Assembly: GCA_910589415.1 (NCBI GenBank)
Contig: OU342639.1
Location: 15,632,268-15,696,267 of the forward strand
Length of the DNA stretch: 64,000 nucleotides
Origin: Malachius bipustulatus
Lineage: Eukaryota > Arthropoda > Insecta > Coleoptera > Melyridae
Direction: 5' to 3'
The translations under genes and the position numbers were made by a program. Positions within the stretch are counted from its first letter, which is position 1. Each line of letters starts with the position of its first letter. Shown here one piece after another: positions 55,005-64,000 of the stretch. Below the pieces are notes generated by a model. The model did no database searches. It was not told where the DNA came from and was given only the letters and a program-made list of their open reading frames with translations.

Positions 55005-55290
55005 GCGGGCTTATTGTATTTCTCACATTTAGATTTTCCTTGGTTAGAAGAGCTCCGTTCCTTTGACAAGATTCAGCAGTCCGCTAACCAAGGTATTTTC
55101 CGCCAGCAGGCTCCCGGGACTGAGTGGTCCCAGGAACGCATAGCGTGTTCGTGCGAGTGCTGGACACTCGAATATCACATGAGAAGCTGTCTCATCTTCT
55201 TCATCGCAGAGTCTACAAACTGGTTCTTCTCTGTATATCCCCAGCTTATGTGGGTGAACTCTTAGGTGGCAGTGTCCTGTGATTGTGCAG
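55005..55290 (-). pseudogene. LINE Pol C-terminal zinc region
   Basis: Minus strand: TITGHCHLRVHPHKLGI, then CRLCDEEDETASHVIFEC, then LARTRYAFLGPLSPGS. This is the typical tail following RNase H in R1/Jockey-type LINE Pol. It is a different family from the piece at 6.5-7.1 kb. No upstream RNase H remains in frame. Confidence 0.75.
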
Positions 55291-55770
55291 CTGTCGTACT
55301 CGCTGGTCTTGTAGCGCTGCTACTTCCCTGCGATTCCGCACAGCTATGTGTTTCTACTTGCGTAGGTTCCAGGGTGGTATGGCTTTGGGGGCCTGCCACA
55401 TCATGTGAATCTATGCTATGTTCTGAGGTTTCTCCTTGTGGAAGTCCCTCAGTGGTTTGTTTGGTTTCTTCTCTGGTTTCCATTCTGGTCCCACGAGAAT
55501 TGGGGAAATAAAAATACTGCGCCATAACCCCAATGACGCAGCAGGCTACATACAACGGGATGTGTATAAATTAAGCAAAAGAATGGGTCGGTCCCCTATA
55601 CAGGTAATAAAATATACGAGCACAAAAGGCTCTGTTAAAAGCTGCCGTTCCTGACAAGGAAATGGGTATAAATACAAAAAAAAAACACAGGTTGATTAAA
55701 AATGCTATTTATTATAATATGGTCTTTAACAAAATAATTATCAGATTAAACTAGGGCTAATGGTACATGA
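55291..55770. other. Non-coding tract before Polinton 2
   Basis: A Thr/Ser/Glu-rich minus-strand open stretch (55555-55262) has low complexity and overlaps the LINE tail; not called as a gene. Confidence 0.35.
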
Positions 55771-55774
55771 TAAT

Positions 55775-56994
55775 TTAAAGAATTTTCTGAAACACTCCGC
55801 CGAGAGAACGATGTTCATACACGCAGTCGTTGATGATGACACAGTAGACCTTCGTATTGGCTGGGAAATTGGCACTGCTTTCAAAGACCAGTTTAATGTC
55901 TACGGTAGCTGCCTGCGTCGCCGGGGAATGCTTTGAGCAGTCAAACACAAATAGAGGTCGGTCTTTGAAGTCGACATAGTCGAGCATCGGTGAGGACGAT
56001 GGCTTACCACAAAATGACCTCTGGAAGGTCGTGTATGCGTCGTATACTTCTCCGTAACGATTTTGTTCAAAATTAAGGCGCATAGGCTCCGCAGGGTACG
56101 TCTCGGAATTCAACTGCAGTCGTACACTGGTCAGGTCCGCGTGTACGCAAACTGCGTGATATTGTTCAGAAGGCTGTTCCATCGGTTGGTCTGCAAACCA
56201 ACGACAACGTAACGAGGTCGTTCAGTTACCGGTGATGTTTTCACAGCCCACAGATCCTTTGTGCTGTTACTGAGAGCTGGTAGCTCGTACAGCTCCCAAC
56301 GGCGGAAGGGTATGTAGACAGGTTTGTTAGCGTTCAAGTGACGTAACATCGAGAGGCGTGTGACATCATCGGGGACGATATGCAACATCTTGAGTTTGAC
56401 ATTGCTTACGGTGATGGTCGCTGTTTTCGTACCGACCGTTCCGTCGGCTTGCAAACTGACATATGCGTTGTTATCGCTAACGGCTCGTGTGAAACGGAAG
56501 ATGTGTTTACCGCTTAATACTTTGCTATAGTCGTAAAAAACACTAAACAGATGTGAAAGGGGGACGCGGAAGCAAAACTTCCTGTCTCCTCCTAACAGTG
56601 ATTCAAATGTATTGCTCCAGGAGGCATGCTTCAATGCACTAACTTCATCACGGTTGTAGAGGAGCAGTGTACGCATCGCTGTAAGGATTCCGGGGTCACG
56701 AACCTTCTCCACCTCCTTCCCATTGATTTCATAAGTGATGTCTGAGAACAAAAACAAGGCAGCATTCTGTGTCAAGCTGCACGTGCCGGTCCCTTCAGCG
56801 CCGGGTACAAATTGACCTTCAATCACCAGAGTCGATTCGGACGGTAAAAGGCATATGTCTTGTTGGTTGATGATGATCTCGCAAGTATCATTATAGCTAA
56901 ATGAGCGTGTCTGCGGTTGGTAGGTGTGCACCTTGGCCTTGACGATCGATTCATCGTAGTTTGGGCTGGTATAGATATCGAGGACTCCGGACAT
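55775..56994 (-). pseudogene. MCP: Polinton 2 major capsid protein (double jelly-roll), frameshifted
   Basis: ATG 56994 (MSGVLDIYTSPNYDESI). The pattern PSESTLVIEGQF, FLFSDITYEINGKEVEKV, FRVPLSHLF and VYIPFRRWELYELP is that of insect double-jelly-roll-like proteins found in Polintons. Near 56,170 the frame shifts by one base; the next frame continues with LNSETYPAEPMRLNFEQNR, PLFVFDCSKH and ends at 55775. Together they equal ~410 residues, a usual length. It would form the hexon-like capsomer if intact. Confidence 0.75.
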
Positions 56995-57104
56995 TATAAC
57001 CAAGCGATCGTAGGAATGCGACGTTGTTAGCAGCTAAAGCACGATGATGTGATCGAGCGGAGCGTCGCACATGAACTGACGTCTGTGGGTGTACCAATCG
57101 CGTA

Positions 57105-57927
57105 TTAGTATGCGTAATGACTAACATCCTGGCGAGGTTCTTTACGCAGCTCCAATCGGATGACAATCTTCTCCCCGCGAAAGTTGACAGGGTGTGAGTC
57201 CTGGTCCTTGATGCCGATGGTTATATTGTCAATCATGGACTTGCCGTCGATTAGTGGTAAATAGGTTGGAGTGCGAGTCTCTTCACGTATGACAAACCCC
57301 GGGTCGATCAGCGGCGTAAATTCGTAGATGGCCAAGACGGCCATTCAAATAAGCCCCAGTGGTGATGTTTGTCTCGATATGTAACGATAGTGTTCGCACA
57401 ATATTCACGGGTTGATCGGACTCGTGTGTCTGCAGGGCTTCATAGACTTTAGGTGAAAAACCCAACAAATCGTTTGGACTGCCTGGTTGTGTGAAGTCAA
57501 TATCAAAAAGAGCGCTCTTCATGCGGCATTTCAGTGTACTGTTATCAGGCTTTAGGGTGAATACATCTTCCAGATCTGGCGGTGCACCGTCCTTGGGGAG
57601 ATAAGCGGTCAAGATCTTACGGCATCGATCGTTGGTGGCAATGAGTGTTTGTAACTTATCCCGTATACATGACTCCAGATGCTCGATCTCGTATGAACCG
57701 TCGGGCAGGTCGAAGAAATGGCTAACAGCAGAGACGTTCACACCAGTGCGTGGTGTTACATGAATTCGGCTGTTGACGCCCTGTTCAATGTTAGGTATAC
57801 TATTGTAGCATACAAACGCCAATAGGGCCATATTGTATTCATAACGGTCGGTATCAAGTAGGAGCGGCGGGTCGACAGCCGTCGAGAAATGGCTGGTGCG
57901 ACCTGTTAGGGTGAATGTGCGAGACAT
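57105..57927 (-). pseudogene. mCP: Polinton 2 minor capsid (penton-like) protein, frameshifted
   Basis: ATG 57927 (MSRTFTLTGRTSHFSTAV). Residues YEYNMALLAFVCYNSIPNI and FFDLPDGSYEIEHLES are typical of the Polinton minor capsid protein. At about 57,335 the frame shifts after NITTGAYLNG; the next frame carries IYEFTPLIDPGF, IDNITIGIKDQD and VNFRGEKIVIRLELR to 57105, the family's usual end. Confidence 0.75.
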
Positions 57928-57948
57928 GATTGTCTGATAATGGTGCGA

Positions 57949-58347
57949 TCACAGCTCTTTATTCAGAAACTGTAAACAGAGATGCCCACAGGTGTAGTAC
58001 CCATCACGTTGAAATACGTTGTCATTATAGTAGATCTTACAGGTGTGAAAATACCGTTGAGGTTCTTGCGGCGGTGCTAAATTACCATAGCTGTCAAAAT
58101 ATTCGACTGCCTTGCCATGTTTCCGGTAAGCAACCCAATGAGTGCCGGGGCCCGCGCTAACGTCCAGGTTGACGATGCCGCTTTCCACAGTATGTGGCTG
58201 TGAGGGCAGACGATCCCTCATGAAGACGCCCCGGAAGGCCGGAATACGTAACAAGTCAGCGTACCGGACCAAGTCGACATCACTCAGAGGACGGGCGGGC
58301 AGCTTTAGTTTTTTGACTGGTGACGTTTCAAATAGTAGCCGTTGCAT
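57949..58347 (-). CDS. PRO: Polinton 2 adenain-like cysteine protease
   Basis: ATG 58347; 132 aa, intact. Motifs: VRYADLLRIPAFRGVFMRD, catalytic His in GTHWVAYRKHG, Asp/Asn site in VEYFDSYGNL, and the nucleophile Cys in YYTCGHLCLQFL. This order is that of adenovirus-type maturation proteases found in Polintons, which process capsid precursors. It is the only undamaged gene of this remnant. Confidence 0.85.
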   Translation of the reverse strand: MQRLLFETSPVKKLKLPARPLSDVDLVRYADLLRIPAFRGVFMRDRLPSQPHTVESGIVNLDVSAGPGTHWVAYRKHGKAVEYFDSYGNLAPPQEPQRYFHTCKIYYNDNVFQRDGYYTCGHLCLQFLNKEL

Positions 58348-59063
58348 TGACGCCGCAGGTACAATCCTGAACCCTTTTTGCCCAACGCAATGTCCTCCAT
58401 ATGACGGTTATGGCGCTTCGTCTCGTCCAGCTGTCGGGTCTTGGCCTGACGTCGGTAACGGTTTTAGCGATACCAGCAGCTCCGCTGGCTAAAGCACCGA
58501 GTGCACTCAGCCCAGCAAATATTGGTATCAGAGGGAGTACAGCCCCCGGTCTTAGGCATCGGTATTATGCGTGGTTTGTTAAACTTCTGTCTTCGAACTA
58601 TGCGTCGTGCCGTCTTGAGAGACGATGATGCAACTGCCGAGATGTCCGTGTCATCGCTGGGTGGTCTTTCACGTTTAATCTGACGAACCAGAGCTGCGAA
58701 GGACTTAGACGAACGGCAACGGCACCCCGCGCCAAGTTTCCGTTTGACCTTCATGGCGCCGGTAACCATAAGCGCTGCGGCCTTCTCACCAATTCCAGAG
58801 TCTGATGCCGTCACACGCTCCCAAGCACCGTCTTCCAAGATTTTGTCCGCCTGATGTCTAGATGCTAGATCCTTGCGAAGGGCGTAGGCAATGTCGTGAG
58901 ATCGACACAGGGTGTCAAGTTTGTTCCTGGGTATATCACCTCTACGCAAACGCTCTTCGAGTCTCGTGCCAGGACCGCAAAACTTGTAACTCGGGATATG
59001 CAGTTCAAACGGGAGATTATTGATGGCGTTATTAATGAGACCTCTACCCACGACGTCCAACAT
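58340..59063 (-). pseudogene. Polinton 2 PLA2-like virion protein, frameshifted
   Basis: ATG 59063. Residues ~15-75 hold the parvovirus-VP1-like phospholipase A2 fold: calcium loop KFCGPGTRL and catalytic HD pair in CRSHDIAYAL. A basic segment follows. At about 58,540 the frame shifts; the next frame reads LIPIFAGLSALGALASGAAG, a hydrophobic segment typical of this family, and continues toward 58,340. The family is thought to breach endosomal membranes in related virus-like elements; here this is inference. Confidence 0.7.
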
Positions 59064-59124
59064 AAAGACTGATTACCGATCAGCTGCGCTGTTCGGCGCT
59101 GCGATGTCGTGCAACAGTCGTTAC

Positions 59125-59964
59125 AGGCCTGGATGATCTATGGCAAATCGATCTGGCCTAGTTTCAAACGTATGCCAACGTGAATAGAGGAATGCGATAC
59201 ATTTTGGTTGTTATCGACTGCTGTTCCAAGTATCTATGGACTAGAGCTGTAAAGAGCAAAACAGGCGCCGATGTTGCTAAGGCTATGGGTAGTATTCTCG
59301 CTGAAGAGCGTGTGCCGGCGCTCATTCAATCTGACCGTGGTCGGGAATTTTTCAACACCAAATTCAAGACATTGATGGATCAGTACTCCATTACGCACTA
59401 TAGCACCTATAGTATCATGAAAGCCTCAATGGCTGAACGGGTCATCAGAACTCTCAAGGAGCGTCTCTATAAAGCATTCAATCTGCAAGGTTCCTACCGT
59501 TGGCTCAAGTTGCTTCCCACCGTCACAGCCGCTTACAACCAAACTAGACATTCCACGACCGGTATGAGCCGGCCGATGTAAACGCATCTAACGTGGATGA
59601 AGTGTTGGAAGCTATAGCTCGTAAACGACCCACTATCCACAGTATAAAGTACAAGCAAGGCGACATTGTGCGGATCAGCAGATCTAAGATGTGTATGGAG
59701 AAGGGATACACACATCGATGGACGACCGAGTTGTTTCGGGTTAGAGTTGTTAGAGACACAACGAGGCCTGTCACCTACATGTTGGAAGATTTAGAGGGTT
59801 CGCCTATACAAGGCTGTTTTTACGCCGAAGAGCTGCAGCGCACAGCGGTGCCTGATACCTACCTCGTGGAGCGCGTCTTGAAGCGTCGGGGGCGTCGTGT
59901 GTATGTAAAGTGGCTTGGTATGAGCGAGAAGAGCTGGATTGATGCCGCCGACGTGTCTGTTTAA
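59125..59964 (+). pseudogene. INT: Polinton 2 integrase, one stop and one frameshift
   Basis: Coding sense starts about 59,125 (GLDDLWQIDL, first catalytic Asp), meets an in-frame TAG at 59160, then runs from 59180 through IQSDRGREFFN (second Asp) and KASMAERVIRTLKE (Glu). At 59,575 the frame shifts. The last part (59593-59964) has the SH3-like region and a chromodomain (RVYVKWLGMSEKSWIDA). The N-terminal zinc region is absent because the divergent PLA2-like gene starts at 59063. It is more diverged from Polinton 1 integrase than expected for one family. Confidence 0.8.
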
Positions 59965-60342
59965 GGAACTCAAGCTTTTAGACTTTATATCTACTGTATC
60001 TTTTACAACTATAATGTAGGAATTTGATTTAATAAATAAAATGCAAATTATGTGTTTTACTTTTTTATTGACACCATTAAAGATATTCCACACATAGTGA
60101 CAATGACTAGCAAGTCTCTATTGATAAATATACAGCATATTACATAATCATATTACCTAACTTTTGAAAGCTAATATAATACAAATAAATAAAAATGACT
60201 TTACATTAATAAATATTACAAATAAATGGATCTAATAAAAATAAAATCTATTACTAAATTAATTAAATTAATCTACGTTTAAAATCTAATACTCTACATA
60301 GCTAAAATATATTTACAAGAGTTACTAGAATCTTATAAATAA
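59965..60342. other. A/T-rich intergenic tract
   Basis: Lies between convergent integrase and polymerase genes. AATAAATAAAATGC near 60,031 may be the integrase polyadenylation signal. Nothing else seen. Confidence 0.5.
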
Positions 60343-61240
60343 TTAGTCTGCGTGGTAACCGTATGGTAGGGTGTCGAAGGCGTTAACTCTTTTTCGCTTT
60401 GTATAGCATAGGCGGTAAACCTTTTGTTCCGACCGGGTTACGACTTCGCAGGTATGTACCCGACTTATAGCCTTGGAATTATAAACATGCTTTTCATCAG
60501 CGCCCTCGCAAACCATCTCCTTGAGGGTATTAAAATTAACAATTTTGGCATTGTCAAAGTTCAAGGTGATACCTTTAACCTTGCACACGTACACAAAATC
60601 GTTATTCTTAGATGAGAATACTTTTAACGCGTAATTTTTCGGACCACCACTAACAAATTCAGATATGTAGCTACCATCGCCGTAACCTGATATCTCATCT
60701 GTTAGCTGCCCCAAAAAATCACCCGTCTCAGGCATCCAGTCCCCGGGGGCGCCCTTGAAAATCACGCTGTCTGTGTCAAAATATAGGACCCTGTCGCTCA
60801 GTTTATGAAGATATTTGTATAACTCCAAGCGCGCTAAGCAGGTAGTCACTGCAGCTATAACAACGTTCACCGTTCTTAACGGAGTATAGCTGTCGTCCAA
60901 CTTATCCCAAGAGGCTAGCAAGACATCATCATCGATAATTACAAGATTATGGACATTTATTGACGGCTCCGATAGTAACTGAAAGAGCTCTGCAGAATCC
61001 CTTATCACAGATGTCTGCATGAGGTTTTCTCTTTGCCCGAATTTTCCCCAAAAAGAATTGAGCTGTAGTTTGGCTATGTACCGCATCCCGGGATTGACCC
61101 GTATGTTGTTCTCATCTAAAACAATTAAAACGGAGCATTTAATAAGCCCTACGAGCGTGTCAAGATTCTCCGCTTTACATGCCTCATTACCTATAATTAC
61201 CGTGGGATGGCCTACGGGGTACGTACCGTATTTGGTATGT
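60343..61240 (-). pseudogene. POLB: Polinton 2 DNA polymerase B, C-terminal part
   Basis: Open from TKYGTYPVGHPTVII (about 61,230) with frame breaks, then clean from ATG 61086. Motif B-like LNSFWGKFGQRENL, motif C YFDTDSVIF, and GPKNYALKVF with VCKVKGITLN belong to the second Polinton/organellar-viral polymerase group. Between GLIKCSVL and NNIRVNPGMRYIAK about 100-150 residues typical of the family are missing. The N-terminal part lies beyond a ~280-bp foreign segment. Confidence 0.8.
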
Positions 61241-61255
61241 GATTATAATTAAATT

Positions 61256-61535
61256 TATAATTATTTTGACAACTTTTTTTTATAGTTATAGCTGTTATAG
61301 CGAGAATAATACTATATAAAAGACACGCACGTTCTCTGGTTGCCTACTCACTCATTTGAAATTAAAAGCCACTACAAAACGAAAACACCAGTTAGAATAG
61401 ATAGAACTTCCAAATTTCGTGTAGCATATGTGGTTTAGAGCTGACTGATATGATATGCTGATGAGTCCATAATAAGGACGAAACGGTACCGTCCATGTCT
61501 TCAGTCTTCTCCTCGCATGCTGTACGAAAGTTTTT
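61256..61535 (+). mobile_element. Foreign segment interrupting polymerase B; carries a hammerhead ribozyme
   Basis: Polymerase coding sense stops at ~61,536 (LYRTN) and resumes at ~61,240. The intervening bases are non-coding on both strands. The plus strand has TATATAAAAG at 61314-61323 and an initiator-like TCACTC ~30 bp later, then a hammerhead motif at 61443-61506. It could be a small ribozyme-bearing retroelement (retrozyme or Penelope pseudo-LTR). Exact borders and a target duplication could not be set. Confidence 0.55.
61443..61506 (+). ncRNA. Hammerhead ribozyme, type I
   Basis: All conserved core elements are present: CUGAUGA (61458-61464), stem II GUCC/GGAC with loop AUAAUAA (61465-61479), GAAA (61480-61483), a minimal stem III CGG-UA-CCG (61484-61491) and the cleavage triplet GUC (61491-61493). 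Stem I pairs GAUAUG (61452-61457) with CAUGUC (61494-61499), one G-U, followed by an asymmetric internal loop and six more pairs GACUGA/UCAGUC. The very short, palindromic stem III is the form described in Penelope-like elements and retrozymes, where dimers cleave. Predicted cut after C61493. Confidence 0.85.
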
Positions 61536-62135
61536 CTAATTTGTTCTGTAAAGAATCTTTAGTGGCAAATTTAAATTAGAACCTAAATCCCAATAAAATT
61601 CATCAAATATATTATAATTAAATGTATCCTGCAGCTCTACCCTCATGTCTTCGTTGTCTTCCAACAGCTTCTGAAAACCGCATTCCCAGATAGTTTCAAC
61701 ATTATATCCGAGCGCCAGAAGCTTATTTTCTTTCCATACGGTTTTTTCACGGCGTATTAAGGCCAAGTTGTTAATATCGGAGCGGTCATTATCTTCAAAT
61801 TTTGACGACGTTTGTTTGGGATGACACCGTTCACATCCATGGTAGTAACAACCATAAAATTCGTAAACGGTGTTTGTTTCGGCGCAAAACCCATCCACAA
61901 GCAGGTTTGATGGTAGCCTGACTTCACGACCATTCCCGGCATGTTTAATCGGGTGAGGTGATGAAGCTTCTTTTAGATGTAGCCCTTTCAAGGCTACAAG
62001 AGACTGACCGTCGAGCATTCTGTAACCGTTCGGCGGCAGAAGACCGATACTATCGTTTTTCAGAAAGTTTCTTCTGAATACGAGGTTACAGGCTCCGGCT
62101 ATGGTAACGCTTTCTTGGAACGGATCAACACACAG
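61536..62135 (-). pseudogene. POLB: Polinton 2 DNA polymerase B, middle part
   Basis: Reads VDPFQESVTIAGACNLVFRR, LLPPNGYRM, VDGFCAETNTVYEFYGCYYH, CERCHP and LIRREKTVWKENKLLALGY. This is the restriction-like, HGC-containing region that precedes polymerase motif A in this group. The 5' part, including exonuclease motifs, is lost at ~62,135, where a Penelope fragment begins. Confidence 0.75.
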
Positions 62136-62325
62136 AAGTGACATAACAAAACTAAAAAAATCATGTGCTCTAGCACATCACTGCAAAAATACTGGCCACA
62201 GTATGGATTTTAATAACACAAAAATCCTAGAATCGGAGGACAGACTGAACAAACGCTCTTTTCTAGAAATGTTCTATATTATATTTTGGACTATACCTAC
62301 AGCAAGTCCCATGTTAGAGTGACAT
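62125..62325 (+). pseudogene. Penelope-like endonuclease fragment (C-terminal half)
   Basis: Plus strand: HRSDITKLKKSCALAHHC, then HSMDFNNTKILESEDRLNKR and SFLEMFYI. This follows the GIY-YIG core in Penelope proteins. It starts at HRSD, almost exactly where the fragment at 32,404-32,576 stops (AQHR). The 5' part is missing. Confidence 0.65.
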
Positions 62326-62450
62326 ATCAAACTTATGTTTTTTTTTTAATGGAATGCTATGTTATTGCTTTTTTAGATTATCTGAGAAGAAAAAAATAAG
62401 ATTAGTTTCTACAGTTGGTGTTTAAATTCAGAAGTTTGTGAGAGTTTTGA
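62300..62450. repeat. Fragment related to the fold-back element at 9.77 kb
   Basis: GTGACATATCAAACTTATG, AATGGAATGCTATGTTATTG and CAGTTGGTGTTTAAATTCAG match bases ~9,905-10,025 with small differences. One arm only, truncated on both sides. Confidence 0.65.
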
Positions 62451-63465
62451 AAAATTTACAAATAAATAGGAAAAAAGAGACAGACACTATAATATGAGAC
62501 TCCAAAAGAGGAGAAAAGCAGTTATATGAACGTGAATGAAAGCTAAAAGGGGCAAGAACTAACCTGACTATCCAATTGTTGAACTTATTTCAAAAGGAAA
62601 CACAATTAACTACCAAAGATTTTAAATAAATTATCTGGAAATTCTGAGTTTGACAGATGGATTTATTTCATTTCGATCACCTTGGTTACCATATCTTATT
62701 CAAGCTACTGACTTTCTGACAAGCTTAGAAATTTGAAAATTCCAAAGACAGTGTGTCAAGTCCGAGGTCAAGTCAAACATTAATTTAGTAACTCAGTAAT
62801 ACCAACTCACTTGAAAATTTTTAAGAAAAGGCTCAAGAAAAGGCTATTGTGTGAGAAAAGACTCACATAATAAAAGAATCTTCATCTGTGAATATTATTC
62901 TAAAAAAAACATTTCGTTGAGTACCTACATTAAGTTTTACAAAAATCTATTTAATAGTTTTTGATAACTATAAGATACAGTTTTTGGTAATTGGAAAAAT
63001 AATTGTTCTTATCTATAAGTAATAATTATAAAAAATTAGTATTTACTCAAATTATTAAAATCTTATTTTTTCTCAAAAATTAATTCAATAAAAATAACAC
63101 GTTTATGCCGTAATATATTTATAGCAATAACAGTGTCCTCATATAAGGCAAAAGTTTGGGGTTCAGAAATTTATGTGCAAGTAACTTGAACATAAGGCCA
63201 ACATCTATGAAAAAAAGCAACACTTGAGAGCAGACTTGACACAGAAGTCTCTTCACAGTTTGAGCTTACCAAAAATATCAGAAAATAATGTTTTTTAATG
63301 ACCACAAGCAAGATATTAATTTGATCTAGTTTGACGTTTAATTGAATTTTATTCTGTAATAAATGCAAGATGAAGTTAGTACGTGCATATGAGCTGTAAA
63401 TATAAATAGGGAATAGTAAATATAAATTTCTTATAATTTAAACAATGAAAGGTATCAATAATTTC
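62451..63465. other. A/T-rich intergenic tract
   Basis: No ORF or repeat that I can identify. Confidence 0.5.
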
Positions 63466-64000
63466 TCAGAAGTGTTCAACAATAAAAACCCAAGGTCCAG
63501 TGTCCGCACGATATTCAACAAACTCTGCGTTTTGTCTTCTGCAAATATCCGCTAATAAATCCGAGATAGTACTCCTCATAATTTTTTCTTCATCTGTTAC
63601 AACTTGGTTTCTCGGTTTTATTTCTCGGTTATACATTTTCAAGCGTTACTTGAGCTTTACGGTTCAAACCAGTCCCAACCGGAGGCTTCTTGCTAACGTC
63701 TGGATAAACGGAGACTTCCCTATAACCGAATTCGATTATTTCATCCAGGTTTAGATTAGAAACATCCATCGTTTCTGAGAAATGAACATTTCCGTAACCA
63801 ACTCTCCCAACAGTGAAACCTTTCACCCAGCAAGCACCATCTTCATTTAAATATTTTTCCATCTCACTCAAATCCGGTATGGTGTAGTAATCCGATCTGG
63901 TGAGGGTAATGCCACAAGGACAAGGACCTGGAGATGGTTCAATGGGAGTATCAAGATCTGAATAAAAATAAGAAGGTGAGACAAACGGTTTTGGGGTTGC
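63466..64000 (-). pseudogene. Nup98-like autoproteolytic domain, pseudogene (runs off the window)
   Basis: Open from the window edge: GITLTRSDYYTIPDL, DGACWVKGFTVGRVGYGN, LNLDEIIEFGYREV and KKPPVGTGLNRKAQVTLEN are the Nup98 C-terminal nuclear-pore-targeting domain. At 63629-63631 a TAA stands where the family has Trp (V-W-P). A one-base shift follows; the next frame ends RRQNAEFVEYRADTGPWVF and IVEHF before TGA at 63466, exactly where the self-cleavage site HF|S is expected. No intron is visible from the window edge to the first stop, so a retrocopy or partial duplicate is likely. Confidence 0.7.

Larger units (their letters stand above)
55770..62135. mobile_element. Polinton/Maverick 2, truncated remnant (~6.4 kb)
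   Basis: Contains, in order, capsid, penton-like, protease and PLA2-like genes (minus), integrase (plus) and polymerase B (minus). No TIRs are present in the window and the packaging ATPase is missing. Its enzymes differ clearly from Polinton 1 (polymerase motif YFDTDS versus YTDTDS; different integrase), so it is a separate lineage. Almost every gene carries at least one frameshift or stop. Confidence 0.85.

Noticed and set aside
55262..55555. Ser/Thr/Glu-rich minus-strand ORF
   Set aside because: Low complexity, overlaps the LINE Pol tail in another frame and has no recognisable domain.

Overview
The window is invertebrate, very probably insect, nuclear DNA. It is A/T-rich, has short spliceosomal introns (50 and 58 bp in the Polinton polymerase), and is packed with arthropod mobile elements: BEL/Pao, gypsy and copia LTR elements, an R4/Dong-like LINE, RNase-H-bearing LINE tails, Penelope pieces, Polintons/Mavericks, mariner-type, pogo/Tigger and hAT elements. 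The only host-like material is a leucine-rich-repeat (LRR) locus around 34.3-41.1 kb and a Nup98-like pseudogene at the right edge. No tRNA, rRNA or CRISPR was seen. The species cannot be named from the sequence alone.

Layout. 0.1-2.1 kb: broken copy of a dispersed insect gene family (DUF7869 type), minus strand. 2.6-5.9 kb: decayed copia element split by a 986-bp hAT-type element with a perfect 8-bp target duplication. 6.5-7.6 kb: LINE tail. 8.7-10.6 kb: two inverted-repeat elements, the second an almost complete 880-bp palindrome. 10.8-14.4 kb: 5' half of a gypsy element with LTR, primer site, gag, a textbook -1 frameshift signal, protease and the start of RT. 14.4-16.0 kb: LINE 3' ends, one R4/Dong-like. 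16.0-31.3 kb: Polinton 1 with ~1-kb terminal inverted repeats, integrase with chromodomain, full-size protein-primed DNA polymerase B and several orphan ORFs, interrupted by a dead mariner-type element; no capsid or protease gene is recognisable. 31.3-33.6 kb: LINE ORF1 piece, Penelope GIY-YIG piece, Tigger pseudogene. 34.3-41.1 kb: LRR locus with 11 tandem ~537-bp units. 43.6-44.5 kb: second R4/Dong-like copy. 45.3-52.2 kb: an apparently intact BEL/Pao element with matching 441-bp LTRs, a 5-bp target duplication and one 1752-codon ORF. 52.2-55.3 kb: simple repeats and gene or LINE fragments. 55.8-62.1 kb: remnant of a second, different Polinton lineage carrying the virion module (double-jelly-roll capsid, penton-like protein, adenain-like protease, PLA2-like protein) plus integrase and polymerase, nearly all frameshifted. 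Inside its polymerase lies a ~280-bp foreign segment with a complete hammerhead ribozyme motif. 62.1-62.5 kb: Penelope fragment and a repeat fragment. 63.5-64.0 kb: Nup98-like pseudogene.

How parts relate. Polinton 1 keeps the DNA replication and integration module without the virion module; Polinton 2 keeps a decayed virion module. The best candidates for a closer look are the hammerhead ribozyme near Penelope debris, the homogenised LRR array, the arrays of nuclear-receptor-like sites in the Polinton 1 termini, and the intact, probably young BEL element.
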